This document shows positions 10,850 to 22,722 of a DNA stretch of 64,000 bases, one piece after another. The DNA is taken from the NCBI RefSeq assembly GCF_042186555.1, contig NC_133328.1, forward strand, positions 619,021,592-619,085,591, given 5' to 3'. The notes below the pieces were generated by a model, which saw only the letters and a list, made by a program, of their open reading frames with translations, searched no databases and had not been told where the DNA came from. The translations under genes and the position numbers were made by a program. The stretch's first letter is position 1, and each line of letters opens with the position of its first letter. Origin of the DNA: Aquarana catesbeiana. Taxonomy: Eukaryota; Chordata; Amphibia; Anura; Ranidae.

Positions 10850-11730
10850 ATTATATGTTGGATAACTTTTCATTGTTAAGGTGAGCTTACATTTTAATGG
10901 CTTGAATTTGGTTGCTCTTCACTAAAACGGTGACCCCCCACCCCCCCAAGACAAAGGGGTCACCCAAATTGAGAAATCAATGTGTAAGGTAGGCCATAGA
11001 TGATGCGATTTTCTTTCCTGCAACCATGGAGCTTTCCTCCCTATAACCACCAATGTAAGGATCATTTGTCCTATGAAACCCCAATGAGTTGATTCGATCA
11101 GGGGTTCCCCAAGACCTGAAAAATATTTCAAGTGTTTCTCCGGGATGAAAATGTTAAGAAAGACTTCTTTATAGGGACGAGGAATATGGCAGATCATCAA
11201 TATCTGACTTGTTGAATGGGATCACCTGCAATGCTTTTTCTTCCGTACTCTCCCCTCTAATTACGATTGTTCATGTCCTTGTCTGAGACCTCACAGAACC
11301 GATAACTAGCAGGAACACATAAGAGACTCGCTGGTCTTTGAACTTTTACAGACCACTAATTTATCAATGACAATTACATTTATGACTATAGAAGACAGAA
11401 GGGACCAGAGGAGATACAGGGGGACAGAGGAGCCAAGGAGAGGTCCAAGGCTAATGTTCCTGACGTGTAATTCAAATTCTATCTAGTTATAGCTCCAGCT
11501 GGTGTCCAACATAGGGTGGTGGTTTAGGGGGGGGACAGTCAAAGTAATTCAATCACAGAGTTCTGAGAAGACGAGTCATGGTGGAGCACATGCAGATTTG
11601 CGCGGTTTTCCTACGCACCAAGAGCAGGTCAACACATTCCCATTTACCAGGGATGAGCTTAGGATCGACTCTGGATCTGGGTTCTCAGGTTTCAATACAT
11701 CCTAACAAAAGTATATCTTTAAGTTTTGTT
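10850..11730. other. Mostly unrecognised sequence with eroded hAT-like pieces
   Basis: Around 11100-11160 the phrase GGGGTTCCCCAAGACCTGAA and GTTTCTCCGGGATGAAAATG resemble the interiors of the TTTCTCAACC-type elements near 25.4-26.2 kb. The rest is not recognised. No coding sequence is apparent. Confidence 0.3.
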
Positions 11731-12000
11731 ACTTGAAACCAACGAAGTCAAAAATAACAAGACAACAATTCCTCTTTAAATTTTATTGGCGCCATAATAG
11801 AGGAGAAGCATTTCTTTTAGCAATTTATGGCCGAGTCTTTGATGTGCTGCAGCCCAGATTCAATTTTCCAGCTCACAATAAAACAACAAATGACAAAATT
11901 GTATCTTGGCTTGTTGACGCACAACAGAGCAGGAACCTCAGAAATGTTCATATTAACCCGGTGACACCGCGGCTCCAGGAACATTAACACCGATCATTAT
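11731..12000. other. Repeat-free island, possible conserved non-coding sequence
   Basis: The segment is AT-rich but complex, with TTTTATTGGCGCCATAATAG and CAATAAAACAACAAATGAC, and has no match to any repeat elsewhere in the window. An open frame of 84 codons exists but lacks any recognisable domain. Function is unknown. Confidence 0.2.
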
Positions 12001-12560
12001 TATGAGGCCTGGCCTTGTCCAGCAGTGTATACAGGGAATGGAATGTGATGAGAATGGCAAAGTATCAGCTGGTACATGCCTGCTGCCATTTTACAACTAC
12101 TTCATTATTGGAAAGTCGTTTATGATGAGCTGAAGGTCACATAAACAAGAAAAACACGATTGGGGCTGTCCATAGAACAGGCGCTGGGGGCCATATCCCA
12201 GAGAGTACATGACATTCCATGGAAACAGAATAATGAGCAGCATGGAGATACAATGTAATCCTATGACTGCCCATAGAAAGACAAAAATAGGAAGAGCTCT
12301 ATAGCAAATGTGACTACAGGCCTGTGAGAGATAAGGTTCAACTGAAACACGTCACTGTCTCCTCATACAAGGGCCCATTCACACCTATGTGTTACGGAGC
12401 TCAATATACAGAATGTCATTACACTGATAATCAATTTTAGAGGCACCTTAATGTACCTGTGGTGCAGTGCAACACACCGCATCGCACTACCATGTATCAA
12501 GGTCACCATGGTACAAAACATAGAGAAGGTCTGTTGTGGCGCTCTAGCAGCCCATTCATA
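12001..12560. other. Unrecognised sequence, no gene seen
   Basis: No repeat family or coding exon could be recognised. Confidence 0.35.
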
Positions 12561-12570
12561 TCAACAGACT

Positions 12571-12680
12571 TCCAACACCATGCACCATATTTATCACTGG
12601 GGGTACACACACACCACAATGGACCCAGTACGTGTGGATGAGCCCCAGTTGTTTAAAAAGGAATGTATAAATGTACTTAT
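12571..12680. repeat. Left flank copy 1 of the duplicated pyrimidine array
   Basis: CCAACACCAT, then GGTACACACACACCACAATG, GTGTGGATG and GTTTAAAAAGGAAT occur here and again, slightly changed, at 15390-15480. In both places a pyrimidine array follows. This marks the left edge of a duplicated unit. Confidence 0.75.
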
Positions 12681-14049
12681 TTCCTTTCTTCCTTTCTCTG
12701 TTCTTATCTTTCTTTCCTCTATTCTGATCTTTCTTCCTTCCTAGCAATATTCTGATCTTCCTTCCTTGCTTCCTCTAGTCTGATCTTCCTTCTTTCCTCC
12801 ATTCTGATCTTCCTTCCTTTATTCTGAGTTTTCTTCCTTCCTAGCAATATTCTGATCTTCTTTCCTTCCTTCCTTCCTCTAGTCTGATCTTTCTTCCTTC
12901 CTTCCTTCCAATATTCCGACCTTCTTTCCTTCCTTTATTCTGGTCTGCCTCCCTTCCTTCCTCTATTCTGATCTTTCTTCCTTCCTTCCTTCCTTCCTTC
13001 CAATATTCCGATCTTCTTTCCTTCCTTTATTCTGGTCTGCCTCCCTTCCTTCCTCTGTTCTGATCTTTCTTTCTTCCTTCCTTCCTCTATTCTGATCTTT
13101 CTTCCTTCCTTCCTCTTTTCTGATCTTTCTTCCTTCCTCTCTCTTTTCTGATCTTTCTTTCTTCTTTCCTCTATTCTGATCTTTCTTTCTTTCTTCCTTC
13201 CTCTATTCTGATTTTTCTTCCTTCCTTCCAATATTCTGATCTTCCTTCCTTCCCTTCAGTATTCTGATCTTCTTTCCTTCCTCTGTTATGATCTTCCTTC
13301 CTTCCACTATTCTGATCTTTCTTCCCTTCCTCTATTCTGATCTTTCTTCCTTCCTTACAAGATTCTGATCGTCTTTCCTTCCTTCCTTCCTCTGTTATGA
13401 TCTTCCTTCCTTCCTTTATTCCTTCCTCTACTCTGATCTTTCTTCCTTGCTTACAAGATTCTCATCTTCCTTCCTTACAATATTCTGATCTTCCTTCCTT
13501 ACAATATTCCGATCTTCTTTCCTTCCTTTATTCTGGTCTGCCTTCCTTCCTCTGTTCTGATATTCCTTTCTTTCTTCCTTTATTCCTTCCTCTATTCTGA
13601 TATTTCTTCGTTCCTTCCTCTTTTCTGATCATTCTTTCTTCTTTCCTTTATTCTGGTCTTTCTTCCTCCCTTGAATCTGATCTTTCTTCCCTTCCTCTAT
13701 TCTGATCTTTCTTCCTTCCTTACAAGATTCTGATCTTCTTTCCTTCCTTCCTTCCTCTGTTCTGATCTTCCTTCCTTCCTTTATTCCTTCCTCTACTCTG
13801 ATCTTTCTTCCTTCCTTACAATATTCTGATCTTCCTTCCTTACAATATTCTGATCTTCTTTCCTTCCTTTATTCTGGTCTGCCTTCCTTCCTCTGTTCTG
13901 ATCTTCCTTTCTTCCTTCCTTTATTCCTTCCTCTATTCTGAGATTTCTTCTTTTCTGATCATTCTTTCTTCTTTCCTTTATTCTGGTTTTTCTTCCTTCC
14001 TTGAATCTGATCTTTCTTCCCTTCCTCTATTCTGATCTTTCTTCCTTCC
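12681..14049. repeat. Pyrimidine-rich tandem array, block 1
   Basis: Variable units built from CTTCCTTCC followed by TCTATTCTGATCTT, roughly 18-36 bp each. Minor unit types contain TTACAAGATTCTGATC, TTTATTCTGGTCTGCC or AATATTCTGATC, and these recur in the same order several times, which implies higher-order copying of longer blocks. The strand asymmetry is extreme: the plus strand is almost all C and T. Confidence 0.9.
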
Positions 14050-14052
14050 TAA

Positions 14053-14486
14053 TGCCCCATACACACGGTCGGACATTGATCGGACATTCCGACAACAAAA
14101 TCCTAGGATTTTTTCTGACGGATGTTGGCTCAAACTTGTCATGCATACACATGGTCACACAAAGTTGTCGGAAAATCCGATCGTTCTGAACGCGGTGACG
14201 TAAAACACGTACGTCGGGACTATAAACGGGGCAGTGGCCAATAGCTTTCATCTCTTTATTTATTCTGAGCATGCATGGCACTTTGTGCGTCGGATTTGTG
14301 TACACATGATCGGAAATTCCGACAATGGATTTTGTTGTCGGAAAATTTTATAGCCTGCTCTCGAACTTTGTGTGTCGAAAAATCCGATGGAAATAGTGTG
14401 ATGGAGCCCACACACGGTCGGAATTTCCGACAACAAGGTCCTATCACACATTTTCCGTCGGAAAATCCGACCGTGTGTACGGGGCA
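14053..14486 (+). mobile_element. TTA-flanked Harbinger-like MITE inserted in the array
   Basis: The element starts TGCCCCATACACACGGTCGG and ends CCGTGTGTACGGGGCA. It is bordered by TAA (14050-14052) and TTA (14487-14489). Neighbouring array units read CCTTCCTTACAAGATTC, which gives the empty site and shows that TTA was duplicated with one later change on the left. Inside, CCGACAAC and ACACACGGTCGG recur as subterminal repeats. A 3-bp TWA duplication is typical of PIF/Harbinger. The copy at 61679-62094 is the same family in the other orientation. Confidence 0.85.
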
Positions 14487-14489
14487 TTA

Positions 14490-15368
14490 CAAGATTCTGA
14501 TCTTCTTTCCTTCCTTCCTTCCTTTGTTCTGATCTTCCTTCCTTCCTTTATTCATTCCTCTACTCCGATCTTTCTTCCTTCCTTACAATATTCTGATCTT
14601 CCTTCCTTACAATATTCTGATCTTCCTTCCTTCCTTTATTCTGGTCTGCCTTCCTTCCTCTGTTCTGATCTTCCTTCATTCCTTCCTTCCTTTATTCCTT
14701 CCTCTATTCTAATATTTCTTCCTTCCTTCCTCTTTTCTGATCATTCTTTCTACTTTCCTTTATTCTGGTCTTTCTTCCTCCCTTGAATCTGATCTTTCTT
14801 CCCTTCCTCTATTCTGATCTTTCTTCCTTCCTTACAAGATTCTGATCTTCTTTCCTTCCTTCCTTTGTTCTGATCTTCCTTCCTTCCTTTATTCCTTCCT
14901 CTACTCTGATCTTTCTTCCTTCCTTACAATATTCTGATCTTCTTTCCTTCCTTTATTCTGGTCTGCCTTCCTTCCTCTTTTCTGATCTTCCTTTCTTCTT
15001 TCCTTTATTCTGGTTTTTCTTCCTCCCTTGAATCTGATCTTTCTTCCCTTCCTCTATTCTGATCTTTCTTCCCTCTTTTCTGACCTTTCTTTCTTCCTTC
15101 CTCTATTCTGATTTTTCTTCCTTCCTTCCAATATTCTGATCTTCCTTCCTTCCAATATTCTGATCTTCCTTCCTTCCAAAATTCTGATCTTCCTTCCTTC
15201 CAAAATTCTGATCTGCCTTCCTTCCTCTGTTCTGACCTTTCTTCCTCTTTTCTGATCTTTCTTTCTTCTTTCCTTTATTCTGGTCTTTCTTCCTCCCTTA
15301 AATCTGATATTTCTTCCTTCCTCTATTCTGATATTTCTTCCTTCCTCTTTTCTGATATTTCTTTCTTT
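14490..15368. repeat. Pyrimidine-rich tandem array, block 2
   Basis: Continues the array on the right side of the MITE with the same unit types. A homogeneous run near 15120-15210 repeats TTCCTTCCAAAATTCTGATC and close variants. Confidence 0.9.
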
Positions 15369-15480
15369 CCCTCCTGTTTTTAATTGACAGTCCAACACCA
15401 TATTAAATACAGGAGGTACACACACCACAATGGACTCGGTAGGTGTGGATGGGCCACAAATGTTTAAAAGGAATTTTATT
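15369..15480. repeat. Array right flank copy 1 joined to left flank copy 2
   Basis: CCCTCCTGTTTTTAATTGAC at about 15370 matches the end of the whole array near 17411 (CCCTCCTGTCTTTGATTGAC). Immediately after it the left-flank sequence seen at 12571-12680 begins again. This junction is what a tandem duplication of flank-array-flank would produce. Confidence 0.75.
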
Positions 15481-15504
15481 TATAGTTTCCTTAACTCCTC
15501 TCTT

Positions 15505-16154
15505 CCTTTCTCTATTCCGACCTTTCGTCTTTTGGTATATAAAGTGTGATAGCGCTGCCACAAACTGAGTAATAAAAATGAAATATATGTGATAAACAGA
15601 GTCCAAAAATCATAAGTGCTGATTGCAAATACCCAAAGTCCAAATGCAATAAACTGTGATGAAGAACAGAACATATGATGAATAAATTGATCTGATATTA
15701 ATTGAAAAGTCTTCTTATGCAAAGAAAGTGCAGTTCAAGCTTTACTGTGAAGAAACGTGCTTCATAAATCAAACGACACTCCGGGACAAGCGCTCCCTTC
15801 ACTAAGTGCAATGGACACTCACCTCCTATTTAGACTCCGAGAGGATCAAAACATGCTCAACGCTCAAAATGAATCACATCAGTAGATGGCTCCACATTGA
15901 TCTCCAATGGTTCCTATAAAGACCCTGCAGGGGACAAACACACTCTGCACTCTGTATACTATGTGTACTTCTTTAAAAATGCCTCCGTGCAGCTCGTCAG
16001 CAACTCCAAACCGACATGAAAATATAAAGTGCTTCCAATAGTGCAGTACAAAAAGTGGAATAAACCTCACCACCCCAGCTTCAAACATTAAACTCACAAG
16101 TATAAAAACAGTATTTAAGATTACAAGTCTTAACGTATATCACCGCCAGGCTCT
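15505..16154. mobile_element. Unclassified insertion within the second array unit
   Basis: About 650 bp of complex sequence, starting near TATATAAAGTGTGATAGCGC, separates CTCTATTCCGACCTTTCG from the next pyrimidine block. The opening resembles the start of the inverted-repeat insertion at 28836 (AGTGGTAGTTGCGCTG) only loosely. No coding domain, terminal repeat or target duplication was recognised. Confidence 0.4.
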
Positions 16155-17404
16155 ACCTCGCTCCTTCCTCTATTCTGATCTTCCTTCCTTCCTCTATTCT
16201 GATCTTCCTTCCTCTATTCTGATCTTCCTTCCTTCCTTCATTCTGATCTTTCTTCCTTCCTCTTTTCTGATCTTCCTCGCTTCCTTCCTCTATTCTGATC
16301 TTCCTTCCTCTATTCTGATCTTCCTTCCTTCCTCTATTCTGATCTTCCTTCCTTCCTTTATTCTGATCTTCCTTCCTCTATTCTGATCTTCCTTGCTTCC
16401 TTCCTCTATTCTGATCTTCCTCCCTTTACTCCGATCTTCCTTCTTTATTCTGATCTTCCTTCCTTCCGCTATTCTGATATTCCTTCCTCTATTCTAATCT
16501 TCCTTCCTCTATTCTGATGTTTCTTCCTTCCTTCCACTATTCTGATGTTTCTTCCTTTCTTCCTCTATTCTGATCTTCATTCCTTCCTTCTATTCTGATC
16601 TTCATTCCTTCCTTCTATTCTGATCTTCCTTCCTTCTATTCTGATCTTCCTTCCTTCTATTCTGATCTTCCTTCCTTCTATTCTGATCTTCCTTCCTTAC
16701 TCTATTCTGATCTTTCTTCCTTCCTCTATTCTGATCTTCCTTCCTTCCTCTATTCTGATCTTGCTTCCTTCCTCTATTCTGATCTTCCTTGCTTCCTTCC
16801 GCTATTCTGATCTTCCTTCCTTCCTTCCGCTATTCTGATATTCCTTCCTCTATTCTAATCTTCCTTCCTCTATTCTGATGTTTCTTCCTTCCTTCCACTA
16901 TTCTGATGTTTCTTCCTTTCTTCCTCTATTCTGATCTTCATTCCTTCCTTCTATTCTGATCTTCATTCCTTCCTTCTATTCTGATCTTCCTTCCTTCTAT
17001 TCTGATCTTCCTTCCTTCTATTCTGATCTTCCTTCCTTACTCTATTCTGATCTTCCTTCCTTACTCTATTCTGATCTTCCTTCCTTCCTCTATTCTGATC
17101 TTCCCTCCTTCCTCTATTCTGATCTTCCTTGCTTCCTTCCTCTATTCTGATCTTCCTTGCTTCCTTCCTCTATTCCGATCTTCCTTCCTTTATTCTGATC
17201 ATCCTTCCTTACTCTATTCTGATCTTCCGTCCTTCCTTACTCTAGTCTGATCTTCCTTCCTCTATTCTGATCTTCCTTGCTTTCTTCCTCTATTCTGATC
17301 TTCCTTCCTTCCTCTATTCTGATCTTCCTTCCTTCCTCTATTCTGATCTTCCTTCCTTCCTCTATTCTGATCTTCCTTCTTTCCTTCCTCTATTCTGATC
17401 TTTC
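16155..17404. repeat. Pyrimidine-rich tandem array, block 3
   Basis: More regular than block 1, with units such as TTCCTTCCTCTATTCTGATC. A longer block is itself repeated: the series containing CCACTATTCTGATGTTTCTT near 16533 and again near 16894 gives a period of roughly 360 bp. Confidence 0.9.
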
Positions 17405-17431
17405 TTTCCCTCCTGTCTTTGATTGACAGTT
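17405..17431. repeat. Array right flank copy 2
   Basis: CCCTCCTGTCTTTGATTGAC matches the copy near 15370 with two changes and marks the right edge of the second unit. Confidence 0.7.
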
Positions 17432-18147
17432 CTTTTGCCCAATATGCTTTATTTTATTTTTTTTTAACTTTCCGTTTTTCTATCTTTACTTAAATTATTT
17501 TTTAGTAACTTACAGTCAGTAGTTTAAATGGAGTTAAAGTCCCTACTTCTGATTGACAGTTATCTCCAATATCTATTTATCTCATGTAACATTATCAGTG
17601 ACCACATAGGTCGTATATGAGAGACGTCTGTTCTTTTCTCACATACTACATAGAAGATGTAAATGTAAAAACGTGTGATGGAACGATCGAGTGATCTCAG
17701 CCACCGCACAGCCAACATGACTCATCGCGGCTTTGAAGAAGAGTGACGCAGAACAACTGACAGCATAGAACATAAAACATATGCGGAATTGGAGAATTGG
17801 GAATTCAGGGAATGGAACTGCTCAAAACTCGATCGTGTAGAAAAGCAGCTCAGCACACAGTCAGGGTATAATACACGGGACAGATTTACAGGACATGGAA
17901 ATCTGGGAAGAGGGACAGCATTTAGATTTAAAGAGTAACTCCAGTGACTGTCACATGAAGACTGGGAGGCCGATGACCAGATCACCATACAACTTACATC
18001 AGGATTTAATGTATTTCTTCATATCCATGCATGAACATTAGGGTAGATTTGTGTGGCCTATCTCAGTATCTACAAAGCAGAATCAGGTAAGAATCTTCAG
18101 TGAAAATTAATAAACTTACCAAAACCACAGGAAAAACTTTAAAGCGG
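17432..18147. other. Unrecognised sequence, no gene seen
   Basis: AT-rich at the start, then complex sequence without recognised repeats. No exon could be supported on either strand. Confidence 0.35.
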
Positions 18148-18212
18148 TTAACCACTTAAGGACCGGGCCTATTTTTTACACTAGGGGTTTACAAGCTAAA
18201 ATCAGTTGTGAA
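18148..18212. mobile_element. Left end of a TTAA element (CCACTT family), truncated
   Basis: TTAA at 18148-18151 is followed by CCACTTAAGGACCGGGCC, very close to the start at 57581 (CCACTTAAGGATCGAGCC). After about 60 bases it gives way to another MITE, and no right end is seen nearby. Confidence 0.6.
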
Positions 18213-18637
18213 AGCCAGAGTGCTTTCACACTGGAGTGACGAGAGAGGTTATTTACAGGCGCTATTTTTAGCGCTAAAACCCCCATTCACACCTGAGAGT
18301 AGCGTTTTCGGGCAGAAAGTCGCGTGATTTTACCACGATTTTTGCCGCTTTTCTTACGGCGTTTTTTGCCGCGATTTTGTGCCGGTCAAAAGGTCACCAA
18401 TGTACAAGAAAAGCAGAAAAACGCCCAAATCTGCCTAAAAAAAATGTTCCAGAACTTGTTTGAGCTTCAGGCGTTTTGGAGCGTCTAGATTCAGGCGTTT
18501 TGGAGTGGAGATGTGAACCATCTCCATAGAGAATAATTGATTTTTTTTTTCCCCCCTCCAGCGTTTTGTAGCTTCAGGCTTCAAGCTACAAAAACGTTCA
18601 GGTGTGAATGGGGCCGAAGTGTGAAAGTAGCCTAAGC
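18213..18637. mobile_element. MITE with TTTCACAC inverted ends
   Basis: AGTGCTTTCACACTGG near 18219 faces GAAGTGTGAAAGTAGCC near 18617. The interior carries repeated GGCGTTTTGGAG motifs and ACCTGAGAGT/TTCAGGTGTGAATGGGGC blocks. The end sequence is similar in type to GGCTAGGTTCACAC at 52523, so it may be a TTA-duplicating family. No clean duplication was found because both ends look eroded. Confidence 0.5.
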
Positions 18638-18699
18638 AAACCTGTACTTTCTACGTGCCTGCGCATGCACATATACAAAGTGCCTACAACACACGTTAA

Positions 18700-19070
18700 A
18701 AAAAAAAAAAAAAAAGCTGACTCGGTACAACCATTAGAGAGAATCATTATCTGCATCAGTTGATATCCTGCAGGAACGCTGAGCTGAGATCTGCCCGGCT
18801 AAATGAAAAAGCAGAGCTTGTAATTAACGGACCCGAATCCCTCCAGTGGCAGCGCTCTACGTCTTTGCACCGGCGAGGAGCAGACATTTCGCTTGAAATT
18901 ACCAGATCAATTATGTCCTCGCGCTGCGCTGTGATCAGATGAATTATTTATAATACGGACAAATGAGGAAGACCGATGATCAGCGGAAAAATGCCGGAGG
19001 GGCCGGAGAGCGGACAGAGAGTGACGCCGCGGCTCCAAGTTTTTGTGGAGATGTGAAGAAGACTTAAAGT
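18700..19070. other. Repeat-free island, possible conserved non-coding sequence
   Basis: After a poly(A) run, the segment has GCTTGTAATTAACGGACC, CTTGAAATTACCAGATCAAT and GATGAATTATTTATAATACG, with several homeodomain-type TAATT cores. No repeat resemblance was found in the window. Its function is not shown by the sequence. Confidence 0.25.
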
Positions 19071-19461
19071 GGACCTATCACCAGATCAGTCTTTTGTGTT
19101 CTGTGCAGCATGCTCAATAAGGTGTAATCCTTCCAGATCTTTATTACCTCTCAGAGAGATCACAGGAGGACTTCTGAGGAGGCCTTGATCTGCTTCTCTC
19201 CAGAAGAATGGAGCCATCTATGTCCTTGGCTTCATCCAGGGTTCCTCTCCTCACCTACTTTCTGGACTGAGATACCGGCTCACAACCAAGTCAATTCTGG
19301 TACCTGGGCAGTTCCTGGCCGTTTCCAAATGTATTTGTATTGTACAGTCTGATCTGATCACTGCCTCCTGTAGACTAATGACATCTTCTTAGCCAAGGCA
19401 GAAGCACTGGATTGGAGCTTAAAAGACAACTTTATATAGTAGAAGATAACTTTATACGTAG
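19071..19461. other. Unrecognised sequence, no gene seen
   Basis: No repeat or exon recognised. The last 40 bases contain two near-repeats of AACTTTATA-GTAG before the CR1 end. Confidence 0.3.
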
Positions 19462-20563
19462 TAGGTGGGGTTGAAAACAGACACAAGTCCATCAAGTCCA
19501 ACCTATGTGTGTGATTATATGTCAGTATATCCCTGTATGTTTTGGTCGTTTAGGTGCTTATCTAATACTTTTTTGAAAATATCGATGCCTCCCGCTGAAA
19601 CAACTGCTTGGGGAAGAGAATTCCACATTCTTACAGATCTTACCGTAAAGAACCCTCTGCGCAGTTTCCGGTTAAATTGCTTTTCCTCTAATTTTAGTGA
19701 ATGGTCGCGAGTCTTTTTAAATGACCTTTTGCAGAAAAGTTTTATCCCTATTGTGGGGTCACCAGTCCGGTATTTGTAAATTAAATCATATCCCCTCTCA
19801 AGCGTCTTTTCTCCAGAGAGAATAAGTTCAGTGCTCGCAACCTTTCCTCATAACTAATATCCTCCAGACCCTTTATTAGCTTTGTCGCCCTTCTTTGTAC
19901 TCGCTCCATTTCCAGTACATCCTTCCTGAGGACTGGTGCCCAGAACTGGACAGCATACTCCAGGTGCTGCCGGACCAGAGTCTTGTAGAGCGGGGGAATT
20001 ATTATTTTATCTCTGGAGTTGATCCCCTTTTTAATGCCAATATTCTGTTTGCTTTGTTAGCAGCAGCTTGGAATTGCATGCCATTGCTGAGCCTATCATC
20101 TGCTAGGACCCCCAGGTCCTTTTCCATCCTAGATTCCCCCAGAGGTTCTCCCCCCAGTGTATAGATTGCATTCATATTTTTGCCAACCAAATGCATTATT
20201 TTACATTTTTCTACATTGAACCTCATTTGCCATGTAGTCGCCCATCCCATTAATTTGTTCAGAGCCTCATGTAAGGTTTCCACATCCTGCGGAGAAGTTA
20301 TTGCCCTGCTTAGCTTAGTATCGTCCGCAAATACAGAGATTGAACTGTTTATCCCATCCTCCAGGTCGTTTATGTACAAATTAAATAGGATTGGTCCCAG
20401 CACAGAACCCTGGGGAACCCCACTACCCACCCCTGACCATTCCGAGTACTCCCCATTTATCACCACCCTCTGAACTCGCCCTTGTAGCCAGTTTTCAATC
20501 CATGTACTCACCCTATGGGCCGTGCCAACGGACCTTAGCTTGTATAGTAAACGTTTATGGGGA
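19462..20563 (-). mobile_element. CR1-like LINE, 5'-truncated
   Basis: On the minus strand the copy runs from within the reverse transcriptase to a 3' region with AGGTTGGACTTGATGGACTT, typical of the CR1 end in frogs. The 5' end stops at about 20563, a common outcome of incomplete reverse transcription. It shares long identical protein stretches with the fragment at 7990-8692. Both are decayed. Confidence 0.85.
20002..20511 (-). pseudogene. CR1 reverse transcriptase remnant
   Basis: A 169-residue frame has GVPQGSVLGPILFNLYINDL at about residues 32-51, the reverse-transcriptase block before the active site, and FADDTKL at about 61-67, the catalytic YADD-type box. MRFNVEKCKIMHL and RILALKRGSTPEIK follow. 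The frame then breaks, and homology continues toward 19600 in other frames. The N-terminal endonuclease region is missing. It would have primed reverse transcription of its own RNA at the insertion site; this copy cannot. Confidence 0.85.
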
Positions 20564-20660
20564 ACTTTATTTCTTTTATGATTTTATTTATTTATTACAG
20601 GATATGTCCATCTTCCTTTATAAAAAAAAAAATAAAAAAAAAGGTAAAGAAGGGTAGTTA
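20564..20660. other. AT-rich junction
   Basis: A TTTATTTATTTATTACAGG stretch followed by an A-rich run at about 20623-20641. No feature is supported. Confidence 0.3.
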
Positions 20661-20939
20661 TTAACTCCTTTATGACAGCATTACTCATATATGTGGCAGC
20701 AGGGAGGGTTGGCATTAATACCCAACCGCCTCTTATAGGTGTTGCCATCTTGTTCTGAAGAGCGCTTCAAGACTGACTGAGGGATCACTGATCCTGGTAA
20801 ACTGCTGACCGTCAGGAGCTCTCGATGATGTCAACACTCTGCAGCCAATCACAGTGCGCAAAATCGGGAGTCCCACCTACTGGTTCAGGGTGCAACAGCC
20901 CATTTAAAGCGCAGGCTTTGGCTAGCGTAAAGAGGTTAA
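20661..20939. mobile_element. TTAA-flanked MITE, 271 bp
   Basis: TTAA at 20661-20664 is followed by CTCCTTTATGACAGC. GCTAGCGTAAAGAGG precedes TTAA at 20936-20939, giving imperfect inverted ends of about 15 bp. The interior has CTCTGCAGCCAATCACAGTG. No coding sequence. Confidence 0.65.
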
Positions 20940-21045
20940 ATGCCACCAAAAGAAAGCTCTAATGATATCAAATCAATTTGGATACAGTTTTGGACGACTG
21001 AATAATTGTCCATCAAACTATCACAGCACTAAACTGAAAAAACGT
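20940..21045 (+). mobile_element. Fragment of the long TTAA element family
   Basis: GCCACCAAAAGAAAGCTCTA and then TATCACAGCACTAAACTGAA follow the same order as in the element at 31067-32055 (CCACCAAAAGAAAGCTCTAT near 31908 and CGACAGCACTGAAAGCTGAA near 31998). The preceding 271-bp MITE abuts it and probably inserted into it. Confidence 0.5.
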
Positions 21046-22200
<1,155 letters not shown>

Positions 22201-22221
22201 TACTCTGCCAGATTTTGTCTG

Positions 22222-22258
22222 TTTTTTGTCCTGACCTCAACCTAATAGAACACCTACA
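22222..22258 (+). pseudogene. Tiny Tc1 transposase relic
   Basis: Translation gives CPDLNLIEHLH, which matches the PDLNPIEHLW block around the last catalytic glutamate of Tc1/mariner transposases. Microsatellites border it on both sides. It is too short to assign to a family. Confidence 0.5.
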
Positions 22259-22306
22259 TATACATGTATATACATATACATACACACACATACATATATA
22301 TATGTA

Positions 22307-22720
22307 CAGTGGTAACAAAGTATTCAGACCCCCTTACATTTTTCACTCTTTGTTATATTGCAGCCATTTGCTAAAATCATTTAAGTTCATTTTTTTCCCT
22401 CATTAATGGGCAAAAATCCCAGTGGTAAGATGTGGCAAGCTCATAGAGACTTATCCAAAGCGACGTGGAGCTGTGATAGTTGCAAAAGGTGGCTCTGCAA
22501 AGTACTGACTTTAGGGGGGTGAATAGTTATACACATTGACTTTTTCTGTTATTTTGCCCTATTTCTTCACCATAAAAAAAAAAAATAAAATCTTCAAAAT
22601 TGTGGGCATTTTCTGTAAATTAAATGATGCAAATCCTCAAGCAATCCATGTTAATTCCAGGTTGTGAGGCAACAAAACACGAAAAATGCCAAGGGGGTGA
22701 ATACTTGTTGCAAGGCACTG
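22307..22720. mobile_element. Tc1-like MITE with ends from two families
   Basis: TA-CAGTGGTAACAAAGTATTC starts the element and GAATACTTGTTGCAAGGCAC, TG-TA closes it; TA lies at 22305-22306 and 22721-22722. The left 90 bases match the left end of the full Tc1 at 23135 almost base for base (GCAGCCATTTGCTAAAATCA). The right 290 bases are not from that element and resemble another Tc1 family's 3' end. Confidence 0.75.
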
Positions 22721-22722
22721 TA

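Noticed and set aside
12935..15428. Lys-Arg-rich minus-strand frames
   Set aside because: Products of the pyrimidine-rich array; the repetitive GRKKERSE pattern follows the DNA unit.
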